A stretch of 64,000 nucleotides of DNA. Origin: Mycocentrospora acerina (Eukaryota; Ascomycota; Dothideomycetes; Pleosporales). The DNA lies in assembly GCA_022701365.1 (NCBI GenBank), contig JAKUHH010000072.1, positions 558,001 to 622,000 on the forward strand. The letters are read 5' to 3'. The stretch's first letter is position 1; each line of letters starts with the position of its first letter. The notes beneath the pieces were generated by a model, which searched no databases, was not told the origin of the DNA, and worked only from the letters and a program-made list of their open reading frames with translations. The translations under genes were made by a program, and so were the position numbers. This document shows, piece by piece, positions 23,390 to 34,507 of the stretch.

Positions 23390-26060
23390 TTACTTTCGCT
23401 CCTTTGTCAGTCTCTTTCGCTTCTTCGATTCAGTCGACTCTGTTCGTGAGTGGCCTGGCGGTGACATTGACATTTGAGGTTGCCCCATTGGTGCAGGGGA
23501 GACATCGCGCATCAGGCTGTTTCCTTGCGGCTGCTGCAGCTCGTATCCATGGTCTTCGCCTGGTGCTGTTCGAACATAGCTTTGGCGTGCAAGCGGACTG
23601 CGTCCACTGCGGCCAACCGAGTTGCGATCGCTTTGGTTGTACGCTGCAGATGGCGCTTCAAGCTCACTATGCCCATACTCTGCGGACAGAGGCGAGTTTG
23701 TGTTCGGAACATGTGGACCGGAGTGGGCAGGAGCTCCATTGCTGTTCATGCGTGATTGTGCCGGTCGTGCGGGTTGCTTCGAGTTGTACACAGACTCGTC
23801 AGACATGGATGCTACAGACTCTTGGTACGGAGATTTGCCAGTGCCCGCGCCCAACTCATATGGTATCTGTCGCGGTTCCTCAAAGAAAGCCCCACCAGCA
23901 GGCTTTTGTGTTTGCTGAGTGTTGTGGTAGATGCGAGCATCCTCGGGGTCCATGAAACTCTCGACACGACGAGGCATGTAGACGGAGTTGTTGGCGGATG
24001 TGCCTGAAACGAACGAGTCCATAGAAGAGCGTGGGTGCAGAGGAATGTGAGGGACGTTGGGGTTTCGTGGTAGTGTGTTTGGTAGGGTGAAACCAGAGTC
24101 GTTTCCTTGTTGGTACCATCCGTTTGACATCTGCTCGGCAGCGGCGAAACGACCATCGATGTTGTCTCCCGGCTGGAGGGGAACAGGAGCTGGGCGACCC
24201 TTCTGGGCTGCTGCTGAGGCCTTGAACGTTTCAGGGACAACGTTGAGATCATCACCAGCAGCTTCAGCCTGTTCAATGGCCTGCTGAGGAGTCGTTTTGT
24301 TATCGGCAGTACCGGCATCCGCACGGGGACCACCCCATGTACGCTGACCAGCGGTGAAGATACCGTAGACCATGTAGACCCAATTGAAGAAAGGGTTGAT
24401 GACGAACATGATGGGGTAAAGCATGATCTTGTAACGACCGAGCTTAGCACCAAAGTACAACATAAGAAGCCAGTTTAGTCCAAGGGAGATAGCGATGAAA
24501 CCAACAGGGAGATTGGCGACCTTCTGGGAAGTGGTGATGAGAGAGATGACCAAGATGAAGAAGAGTAGCGCTGTCGTTCGGATAGTGTTCTGCATGAATC
24601 GAACGACCAGGAGAATGGGGTAGCGTTTCCAAAGACGGATATCTGTTAACATGCAAACTTCGTTGGTGATGAAACCCAAGAACCATCGACGACGCTGCTT
24701 GAGTAGAGACTGGTAAGTCTGTACGGCCTCGGTCTTGCAGAAAGCTCCCGTGTTCATCTGGATCTGGTAACGCTCCTTTGCGCCAATCATGAACAAATGA
24801 GTCAACCAACGATCCTCGCCCAAATGGCACTTGCCGTAGTCGAATAGGTCGTCACATTGCTCGGCCTTGTCAGCGAAGTAGTACTTGGCCATTCTTCGGA
24901 AAGCAGAGAATCGAAGCATAGTCAAGGCACCGGGCAAGCAGGTGACAGCTCCGCAGCCAGACTCGACTGAACGCTCGAAAAGTTGACCGTGGACGTATTC
25001 CATGTCCTGGAGCAGAGTGATGAGCGAGTTCTTCTCTGTTGTCGACGTAATGACACCGGTTTGAGCCAACATGTTTTTCTTGCTACCAGGCTTGAGTTCC
25101 ATTTCGTACATGAAGTTCTGGATGCAAGTCTTATCGAGGATACAATCGGAGTCGATGAAGAGCACAAACAAGTTGTCGTTGCGCTTGAGGTACTCGGCGT
25201 AGATCTTGTCAATGAGCTTGAATGATCTCTTTTGGCAGTGACGTTTGCCACCGTGGGGAAATCGAGAGATGGTGATGCGGCAGCTACGGTAAATGACATC
25301 GATGGACTTGGGGTAAGAGTCGAGGGTGAGAGGTACACCGAGTTTCTCGATGGTGTTGAGGTAAAGCTCGTCTTCTTTGTCTCCATCGAACGAGAGGAAG
25401 ATGTGCAGGCATGACGGGGGGTACTCGCAGTCGACCAGCGAGTCACAAGTTCGCAGAAGAATTTCTGGGATTTCTTGGTAGCAGGGCATGATGATGACAA
25501 CCTTGGGAGCGGAAGACTCATCAAGAACAGACTTGATCCGCCTTGTTCGGCCAACCGAGTGAGTGACCAGCTGGTAGACACAGAACAACCATGGGATTGT
25601 CAAAAGACCAGCGAAAGACCAGAAGCCGAACCATTGTAGGAAACTGACCATTTCCTGGGGGAAGTGTTTGACGACCTGCGCAGGTAGAGGAAGCGTGACG
25701 ACCATAATTGGAAGGAAAATAGCGCTGCTATTGTTAGTTATATTCTGGCGGGGATAAAGCGGTGCCAGCTTACCGGAGGCAGAAAAAGAGGAAACCAAAG
25801 AATACTGCAAGAATGCGAACACTGATTGTCTCGGCTTTTTGGAAGACCTTGACGATGCAGTACATGAATGCAGCAACCCAGAGAAACCATTCGAGCAGAG
25901 CGGCCAGCATGACAGCGCCGACAATGGATGTATAGACGATCTGGGAGGGTCAGATGCTGTGTTTGCATTGCTAGCGTTTGCAACTTACGTCCTTGACTGC
26001 CCAAGGCTCGTCCCCATCGTCTGCTCGGGCCAAGATGCCCACTACCTCGTGCCACACCAT
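23390..26060 (-). CDS. Chitin synthase, probably class VI
   Basis: Third chitin synthase in the window. Exons 26060-25989, 25940-25774 and 25727-23390 give 858 residues. The N-terminus has transmembrane segments (from about residue 25), then the glycosyltransferase core with MPCYQE, SFDGDKEDE, DSDC (about 272), EDRWLTH (about 385) and QRRRW (about 424). A second transmembrane cluster and a long Gln/Ser/Pro-rich, probably disordered cytosolic tail (about 560-858) follow. There is no myosin, cytochrome-b5 or DEK-type domain, unlike the class V and VII genes. The compact core and EDRWLT variant fit the class VI group from memory of family sequences; class is less certain than family. The third exon has tandem acceptors (TAGCAG), so a one-residue variant is possible. 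Confidence 0.9.
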
Positions 26061-28900
26061 GGTAAAAAAATTAAGTAGAAGAAGAGTGACGTTGTAGCAG
26101 GATGCTGAGTGAAAGAAAAGTCCAAGTAGGTCGTTTGTTGATGGCTATATGCCGAACAGGAGCACAGGGTGGAGTTCCAGAGCGGTGGAAAGCTGTCCTT
26201 GAAGCACAATGCACGCTGTGCGAGATGTGGTTGTACAGCGCTAGAGAAGCGACGTAGGTGCCGGGGCGGGACGATGCGGTTCCAGATAGAAGCTGAAGCT
26301 GAGGAGGCTGCGATTGGTGGCGTCGACAACGGGAACAACGGTGGACGGATACGCGATGGCTGCTTTGGCGCAGGTAAACGAGTGTGAGGGGTCGGAACAA
26401 GACAAGTGTAAGTGTTTAAAATATCATTAATTGCATGCACATCTGCCGACACAACAGAGGTCAGTCGAAAAAGTGCAGGAAGAAGCGCCTGGAGGAGAAG
26501 AAGGAGCTTTCAGCACGAGGGAAACGGGCTGGTTTGTACAGGGCAAAAGAGAGAGTGCGGGAGCGCTACGATCACTAGCTTACACGGGCTCTGTGCGATC
26601 ATCGCCAGGGGTTCCTAGCTGCTTTGGGCAAGCACGCCGTCGTCTCCACCCGAAGCAAGCAGTGTGACATGTCTGAGTGGCTAGAGGCCGCGCTAGTGGA
26701 ACTATTTCGAGATGTCTCTGCGCGCGGCATGTTGTTAGCTGTCTGAGAGTTCAGGGCCCCTGCCTGTCCTGTTTCGTATGATTTGGCCATGCTGCTCCCT
26801 GTTCGTCTGCCCTGTCTGGCAGGGAGAGCGTTCTTGTATATGGTAGAGGCGACTCTGGCCCACAAAGAACGGCTACGGGCTCGATGGGGTTCGTGTCTCA
26901 CTGCAACACCATATTGTTTGGCGAAAACTTGCTCCACGCCACCTCCTATGCGCGTAAAGTACCCTCATCGTTGTGGGTGCAAAGCTTTCGCCTCCATCTG
27001 CCGCCCTTCCGCCGCCTGCGCTCTTGCGCCAAGCCGTTCAAGACCACCCATCTGTACAGGGGCTGCGCAATATGTTACGTCCCTAGGCGACGCTTGCTCT
27101 TCGGCCAATAGTAACTAGATGAGGTTCATGCCTTCTTCGCCAGCGACCGGAATGGCCCCTCCAGCTTTCATGGCAAGGTAGGTCTGTTTGTCGGGACTGA
27201 CTGTCAGATCTGACATCTGTACAAATAGCCATATGTAGAAACAGCCTTGCAATCCCCCTTTCCGCTACCGCGCCGTCTTCTCGAAACGCGCTGAGGGCGC
27301 TAGGGAGATGGGAAAGAAGAAATACGAGTTGCCGGTGGAGTAGCCTGCAGGTTCCCCGCCGAATGGAAGACCTAAGACTCAGTATCCATGAGACAGGAAA
27401 CCTGTTGGCCCTTAGGCAACCCTCGTTGAGAGCCTTTTCTATGCTCAAAATGCTGCGCCGTATTGTCATGCTGCACTGATCACGTTGTACCACAGCAGCC
27501 TCTTCTTTCGGCAGGCGCTTAGTAAAGTAGCTTGCTCTATCCTGAGGCTGGGTAGCGGCTAGAAGCCGATGGAATGTTTCGTTGTGCCGCCCGTGGATTC
27601 GGGAATCGGTTATGAACCAACACCGCGACAACGTGTCGATCTGCTCGGTGTACTTCGTAACAGAGTCTGTAGGAGCTGTTGGAGGCCTCCCGGAGAAACG
27701 TTGTCATCTCTCAATGATCTCGCGTGCTGCTTTCGGGCAAGGCGTCAGGAGTAGCTGCATGTCACGAATCCACTCATTATTAGATTTACTGAGATTTCTG
27801 CGCATGAATCGCTTCCCTTGAGTGGCGTGTGCACTAGCAAAGCTCTGAACGAACGTCATTCTTACCCCTGAACTACTCTTTACCAGCCAGAAGATTTAGG
27901 CTTAATAGAAGCTGGACGTGTCTCCTGTCTTATTACTATTTCACGGCATACTAAGAGTAGAGCAGCACATTTATGTGTCACACCACCAATACGAGCTAAT
28001 CCGGTCGTTCTCCTTGAGACGCAATCTCTGCAGTGATTCGAAAGGAACAAATGCGCCGAAAGGGAAGAATTTAGCATGATAGGGGAGCACGATCCCTGGT
28101 GTTTTCTCGTCATCCTGGTAATGTTACGGTGCTTGTTGGGTATCGCCGAAATGGAAGAGAAGTCTTGGTGGTTCGTGCTTTGATGACCACGAGGCGTCGA
28201 CGGCCCAAAAAAAGCCTTTCCCATCCGGAACGTTAGTCCAACGTCGCGCTAAAGATCAGCCACGCGTTTAATTCCGAGCCGTAATACGATGAAATCTGAT
28301 GCGGTTGAAGTCGCTGGCATTCTCGCAATAGCGAGACAAACGCATGTGCTTGTCTTTTCTGTCGCCTCGTTGGTGAAGTTTGGCATTAAGCGCTTCAGAC
28401 ACTTCTGGGGCGTTGCATGCATGTTTGCTGCCTGACGATTGAACCATCGCCTGTGAGCATTGATGGTGTGAGAGCAATTTTCGTCGAATGAACCGTGCTC
28501 TGGCCTGGGACAGAGAATCATGTACACTGGGAAAAAACAGCTTCACGAGCAATGGGCGTGTCCCTCGCCCCGCATGGTAAGCCCCCAGATCACCACGAAT
28601 TCACGTGATGTGGTCTTGGCGGACGCGGAACTGAGCTGCGCGCACAGACTCGATAAGGAAGGAACCCGGAACTTGTACCTGCAGACTCACAAACCCTCTC
28701 AAGCTGCGAGCAACATCAGTTTCCACGCCCACCGTACTGACACTGATAATTCACAAGTACCCTCGCCCTGCTGCGGGCTTGCAATAGCTGTTTCGGATCA
28801 AATGCACGCACAAGTCGCACCTGATAACCCCCCGATTTTCTACCTGTGCATATCGTAGCCGATCCGTGCCATCACCAGTCGCAAGTCTGCCATCTCGGTT
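26061..28900. other. Gene-poor 2.8 kb between divergent chitin synthase and UPF2 genes
   Basis: No convincing gene. The left part (26061-26450) is the class VI chitin synthase promoter and leader; the right end (about 28600-28900) should hold the UPF2 promoter. Open frames of 60-180 codons on both strands overlap one another and lack recognisable domains; the longest, a 182-codon frame at 27083-27631 (-), is Arg/Ser-rich without family resemblance. I saw no terminal repeats or transposase remnants. Confidence 0.45.
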
Positions 28901-31900
28901 ATGGAGAGGCAGAGGAAGCGTATGTTTGACCCACAAAGCCTGTGATACTGTACTGACAAATCTGTAGGCGAGCTTCGAGAGCTCAACTTCAGAGCGTGGG
29001 ATGGTGAGCAAGGTATTCGCCAAATATAGCCCCACCAGCTTCTGTGCTCACGCTTGACGTAGATGTCTTCCCTGTACATGGTTCTCTCGACTCCTCTATG
29101 AAGAAGAATACAGCCTTCATAAAACGCCTACGAACCGCCATCAACGCGCCCTCACAAGCCCAGTTCCTCCAAGAAATCCGAACACTGTCCCTCCACAAAT
29201 ACCTCTCCGAGATCATCTCCGCCTGCTACGAGGGACTTTGCAAACTCAAGACCCCCGGCGAGATTGCGGCCGGCGTTGAAATCATCAGTGCCCTCCACCA
29301 ACGCTTCGGGCCCACAGACTTTACCGCGTACATCGCCTGGTACGTAGGTAGAGGGTTGGCCACGCCGGATAAGTCGCACCTGAAAACATTAGCACAGGAA
29401 GTCCGCGATCGAGAAGAGAAGGAGCGTTTGGCCCGTCAGCGTGTATTATTGCGTGTAGCTACCGAGCTATGGCTCGTTGGGGTTCTGCGGAGCCTGGACG
29501 ATGTAGCACGGCCTGAGGAGGCAGTCAAGAGCAAGGACAACGGCAAACTCGTGGAGGGGCCAAACAAGGCTAGGACACGTACAGAGAATGCAGATGCTGA
29601 ACCGTTTCCTCTGGAAGTGTTGAAGGATATGCTGGGTCATGACAGAGACCATGTCAACTTGCCTTTGGTAGTCATATTCGTAAAGGCCTTTGCTTGGGAC
29701 GTCCTAGGGTCCAATACATCTTCCGCAGAGGGTCGCAAGACTGTGAATGAAGACGGTACCACGACTGCCGAGAAGAACGGCGACGGGTCATCCACGGAAG
29801 ACGAAACGTCCAGCAAAGACACTCCTATTGTGTCTCCAGAACTACAACAACGATTCGCAAACATTCTCACTCGGTATTTCGACGATGTCAAGACGCACCT
29901 CTTGCGGGACCAAAAGCATCTAGCTGCTCAAAGCCGCAAGAATGCCGAAGCCTACGTGAAGTCTGGAGAGGTTTTCGAGGATCGCCAGGCCAATTATGAA
30001 AAGCAAATGAAGCTTCAAGAGCGATTGATTGCTAATGCCCAAGTTTTGGCAGATGCGCTAGGCGTGGAAATGCCTGATCTAAAGGAGAAGGACGGCAGCG
30101 GAAACGCTGGCGATGGTGCTATAGGACTAGTCAAGACAGGCGAATATCTGCGAGGTCAGAGTGATGGGGCTGGGCTCTGGGAAGACGAAGATGAACGCCG
30201 CTTTTACGAAAACTTAATCGACCTAAAAGACCGCGTTCCCGGTATTCTCCTTGAGGTGCCCTCAAAGAAGAAACCTGATGGTGATGAGCAGGTGGGCAAG
30301 AAGGTTGAGCCGAAACCAGATGTGGGCGACAAGGACGCTGTTGAACCTGCTACTACCGAGGCAGACGATCAGTCCACTGCTATTGCAAATAAATCTGTTG
30401 GGGCGCAGGTGGATGCCATTCTGGCAAGGCTACCTGAGCTAAATACCAAGGATGCGGTCGATCAAGCTGCTATGGATTTCTGCTTCTTGAACTCCAAGGC
30501 ATCTCGCAACCGTCTCATCAAGGCTGTCCAAGATATACCAAAGGGTCGTTCCGACTTGCTGCCCCTTTATTCACGACTCATTGCGACTCTCGGCAAATAC
30601 ATGCCAGACGTCTCCCAAGGCTTAGTCTCTTACCTTGATGAAGAATTTAGGAGTCTACAGCGACGTAAATCGAAGGACTTTCTCGGGCAAGTGCGAACAC
30701 AGAATGTGCGCTATCTCGCGGAGTTGACAAAGTTTGGTGTGGTTCCCGAGCATGTCATCTTTCACTGTCTCAAAGTCAGTTTGGATGAGTTTTCGAGAAT
30801 GAACATTGAAATCATCTGTAATTTGTTGGAGAACTGTGGAAGATATCTGCTACGCAATCCAGAGACCTCTCCTCGTATGGCCTCATTCTTAGAGACACTC
30901 CAACGGAAAAAGGGTGCTCAGGTTCTCGGTCAGCAAGAGCGCATGTTGATTGAAAATGCAATTTACTACGTCAATCCCCCAGAACGTGCAGCTATCGAGC
31001 AAAAGGAGCGCACTCCGATAGAGCTATTCCTTCGCAAGATGATGTATCAAGATCTCACTCGTCGGACTTTAGACAAGTCTGTTAAGCAGATCCGTAAGAT
31101 GCACTGGGAGGAGCCGGAGATAGTCGATCTACTGCACAAGGTCTTCTCAAAACCTGGAAAGGTCAAATACAGCAACATCCACTTGTTGGCTGTGATTCTT
31201 GGAACTATCCATCGATACCACCAGGATTTTGCAATTTCGGTCATCGATGACCTGCTAGAGTCAATCACCTTTGGACTCGAGCTGAACGACTTCAAGTTCA
31301 ACCAGCGAAGGATTGCAGAGATCAAATATCTTGGTGAACTATATCTCTACCGCCTAGTTGACTCACCTCTCGTCTTTGATACTCTGTACAAGCTCCTAAA
31401 TTATGGCTGGGAGGGAGGATATGCCCGTCCTGGACTGTACAATCCGCTCGACCTTCCAGATGATTATTTCCGCATTCGCCTTGTGTGCAGTCTCCTCGAG
31501 ACCTGCGGTATGTACTATGACAAAGGTGCAGCAAAGAAGAAACTCGACTTCTTCTTGACTTATTTTCAGTACTACGTTTGCCTCAAAGAATCCTTGCCGA
31601 TGGATGTAGAGTTCATCGTTCAAGACGCTTACAATCTTACGCGGCCACAGTGGAAATTGATTACCGATCTAGACGATGCCTCACACGCTTTTGCCGAAGC
31701 TGTGAAGCAGAACTACCAGTCGGCTGCGACTGATAAACCAGTTGAACCCGATGACGAAGATCTTTCTGCTTCAGATGACGAGCTCGAGGGCCTTGAGGAT
31801 GAAGATGTGGTGGTACCAGAAGGAGATGAAAAGTCTTCTGATGAGGAGGAGGTCTGTTTTTTTCTCGTGTCTTGCATGTTCCGCGTACTAATAACCCGTC

Positions 31901-32694
31901 CACAGGACTCGGATGAAGACGAACCTACCAAACAAGCTTCTTCGGACGATGAGGAGGAGCAGATTGTTGTGACGCGTCCAGAAGACGAGCGTGACCCCGA
32001 GGCCGAAGCTGACTTCGATCGTGAACTAGCCAAGCTCATGTCAGAGAGTGCAGACTCTCGAAAATTCGAACGCAAGCCTGTGTTTGATGTGCCGCTACCT
32101 ATGCGTCGTGCTCGAGAAGCAACTGCTAACCCAGAGGACGGTGTGAACGACGCGCCTATTCCGTTCACTCCAGGAAACACGATGAAGTTCTCGCTTCTCA
32201 GTAAGCGCGGAAATAAAACCCAAGCACGATCTATCGATTTGCCCTCAGATTCTACTTTTGCAGTAGCTATGCGCAGCAAGCAACAGGCCGAAAAAGAGGA
32301 GCAGCAGCGGATCAAAAACCTCGTCCTCAACTACAACGAAGCTCGAGACGACGTTGACGACACTGGTGATTCACCATTTTCTTATTTCCTCTCAACGAAT
32401 ACCAATAGAAAGTATACTGAAACCTCCAAAGGTCTGGACAAGACTCCGAACCCGTACGCCCAGCCGCGTCTCGACAAAGCTGGCAATAATCGCAGCAACC
32501 AGCGAGCGAGGAAGCTGCAACTTAGTGATGTAAACTGGTACGGTCCCCCTTTGTCTGTTCGGCAAGATCGCCCTGGAAATGGTGCGTCTTTTTGTATGAC
32601 TTCCACTGCTACGGTGGCAGGGAAGACTCGAAAAGACAGCGTTCATTCTTCCCAGGGCTTTCGGAAGCCTCCCCAATATTCGCGCTTCTTATGA
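28901..32694 (+). CDS. UPF2: Nonsense-mediated mRNA decay factor UPF2/NMD2
   Basis: MIF4G-domain scaffold that bridges UPF1 and UPF3 in mRNA surveillance. Exons 28901-28919, 28968-29003, 29063-31851 and 31906-32694 give 1210 residues. The first two exons are 19 and 36 nt and restore the family opening MERQRKRELRELNFRAWDD before the conserved SLDSSMKKNTAFIKRLR. Three MIF4G-type helical regions follow (roughly 20-280, 430-620 and 640-880), then acidic Asp/Glu/Ser runs around the third intron and a UPF1-binding-like C-terminal part with QARSIDLPSDSTFAV. The third intron (54 nt) is read-through compatible. The last 45 residues or so after SDVNWYG are not obviously conserved, and a further intron or earlier end there cannot be excluded. 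Confidence 0.94.
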
Positions 32695-33566
32695 TCGTCT
32701 GCGCTCTAGTTTTCAGGCACACTTTTATCCTCAAAAGCTAACCGCGGGGCCCTACATGGGTGACTGATTCGATAGGACATGATAACTTGGTCTGCAATGC
32801 TACAGCCAGCATTCACAACGAGTATGACATAAACATCGCCTCTTTCTCACGACTGGGACAGGCAATGAAGGCCACCCCTCGTGTAACATACATTGCGTGT
32901 GAAGTTGCTTCGATGAGAGGTGTTCAGTTCCATCTTCGATTAGCCAGCACTCCCTGGCAACATTTCTGACGATTTTCATATCGACTTCTCGTCAGCGAAG
33001 AGGTGAGTATACCATGCATCTGTCGAGAACTAAGACTTGTTTGAGATGGAGGGAAATGCAAACGCGATTGGGGATTTGGGCAGAGAAGCGACAATGCTGT
33101 TCCTTCTGCTGTTCCATCAGTATCGAAGGGGGAAAGGGTCTGAGGTTTGGGATGGCGAGGGATGGACTACAGACTCGTGGTCTCCAATTTCAGCTTACGT
33201 TCGTTACTGTGAATTAAATGCAAATCAAGTCCAAACCCTTGCACAAACGATTTGAGCATGATGTTGTCTTCAGGAAGCTCCATGGATAAATGCATGGATA
33301 CGACGAAACTGTCCTTCTGACTGATTCCATGGTGTTGTGTTTTCCAAATTGTTCAATATGCGCGCGACCAACCCGGCTCAGTTGCTAAGCCCACTGCCCA
33401 GCATTGTCTAACCGAGGGCTAAGATTCTCGTATTCAAGTTACATCTGACTCAGCACCCCAAATAAAGTACTCGAAGGGAACGACCTGACGACCTTAATAC
33501 TCAAATTGTTGAGAGGCCCAAATCAACTTCGATTATAATAAATAAAATTTGAAGCCGTTCATCAAA
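32695..33566. other. UPF2 3' flank, no gene seen
   Basis: 872 bases between UPF2 and the tRNA gene. It becomes AT-rich toward the right. Short frames (60-72 codons) have no domain character. Confidence 0.45.
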
Positions 33567-33660
33567 TCCCCTGTGGCGCAATTGGCTAGCGCGTCAGACT
33601 GTTAGAATCTTCGGATACAAGCAAATCTGGAGGCTGGAAGTTCGAGCCTTCCCGGGGGAG
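33567..33660 (+). tRNA. tRNA-Asn (anticodon GTT) with a 20-nt intron
   Basis: The full cloverleaf folds by eye. The acceptor stem is TCCCCTG at 33567-33573 with CGGGGGA at 33653-33659 and discriminator G at 33660. The D arm is GCGC/GCGC (33576-33579 and 33589-33592). The anticodon stem is TCAGA at 33594-33598 with TCTGG at 33626-33630, and anticodon GTT is at 33601-33603. The canonical intron lies after position 37 (about 33605-33624). The T arm is GGAAG-TTCGAGC-CTTCC (33636-33652). Internal A-box (TGGCGCAATTGG) and B-box (GTTCGAGCC) promoter sequences are present. The first pair is U1-A72 rather than the usual G1-C72. Confidence 0.92.
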
Positions 33661-33664
33661 CGTC

Positions 33665-33670
33665 TTTTTT
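33665..33670 (+). terminator. RNA polymerase III oligo-T terminator of the tRNA-Asn gene
   Basis: A run of six T residues begins five bases after the tRNA discriminator base, the normal pol III stop signal and spacing. Confidence 0.85.
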
Positions 33671-34507
33671 GCTGCCGACAAGTGTATGACAGTTTTCTTT
33701 TTTGCCTCTGAGGTGGGCGCATCGCTATTTAGCTGATCTGAAAGACTGTGTCAGCATGTACTCACTAGAGCACTATGTAATTTGTGGAACGCTTTTGAGG
33801 ATTGTGTACAATTGTGCTGTGAATATGTCTTTTTAACATACAATGCTCATTTACGGGTGGACATTTGGGAGAGATTGGCTGATGCACCTACTCTGCAATT
33901 TAGACAGCATCTTTACCTCCTCCCACATCAAAACTTCCAGGGCACCTTGACTACTCACAGGCCATAATATGTACTTTAGAAGCTAGTTTTACGTTTTGCG
34001 GCTGCCAATACTATGACACTTACTCGAGCTAGCCGTCATTTCTACATATGAGCGACAAAACTATGTGAGCAGGCTTGGCAAGCAAAAGCACAATTCATCA
34101 GAATACGATAGTGACGCATGATCTACATTAAATGGTGACCATCATGATATTTTTTGTGCTTCGAGGTCGAGTTTATCACGTCGCATCGTGGTTGACGCTG
34201 AACGGCTGGACGTGATTAAAGCAGTAGCAACAACACGATTGTCACGTCCTAGGTTTATTATCGCCTGTCACGACGCGTCGAGAATGAGAATGAAAATGTA
34301 CAGGTCAATGAAACTTTATTTGTCCAGACAGCGGTCCATCAAGGTCACTAGCAACGCACGCGCCTTCGCGCGAAGAGCCTGACGTCATTGAGAACAGAAA
34401 GACAAAACAAAGGTCGCGCGACTCCTTTGACTCTCGTTCATTGATGTTAGAGGTGATCAGGTTGTTTGCTACCCATCTTCTCAATCGCCGTGTCGCGTTT
34501 TGCCAGG
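33671..34507. other. Intergenic: promoter side of the histidine phosphatase gene
   Basis: 837 bases with only short frames. AT-rich at 33700-34150. It should hold the promoter of the secreted phosphatase-like gene near its right end. Confidence 0.4.

Noticed and set aside
27083..27631. 182-codon frame on the - strand
   Set aside because: Arg/Ser/His-rich with no domain features. Comparable frames occur on the opposite strand, so it is probably random.
34466..34507. Upstream start for the histidine phosphatase-like protein
   Set aside because: It would add 14 residues before a well-formed signal peptide. The downstream ATG gives a standard secretion signal.
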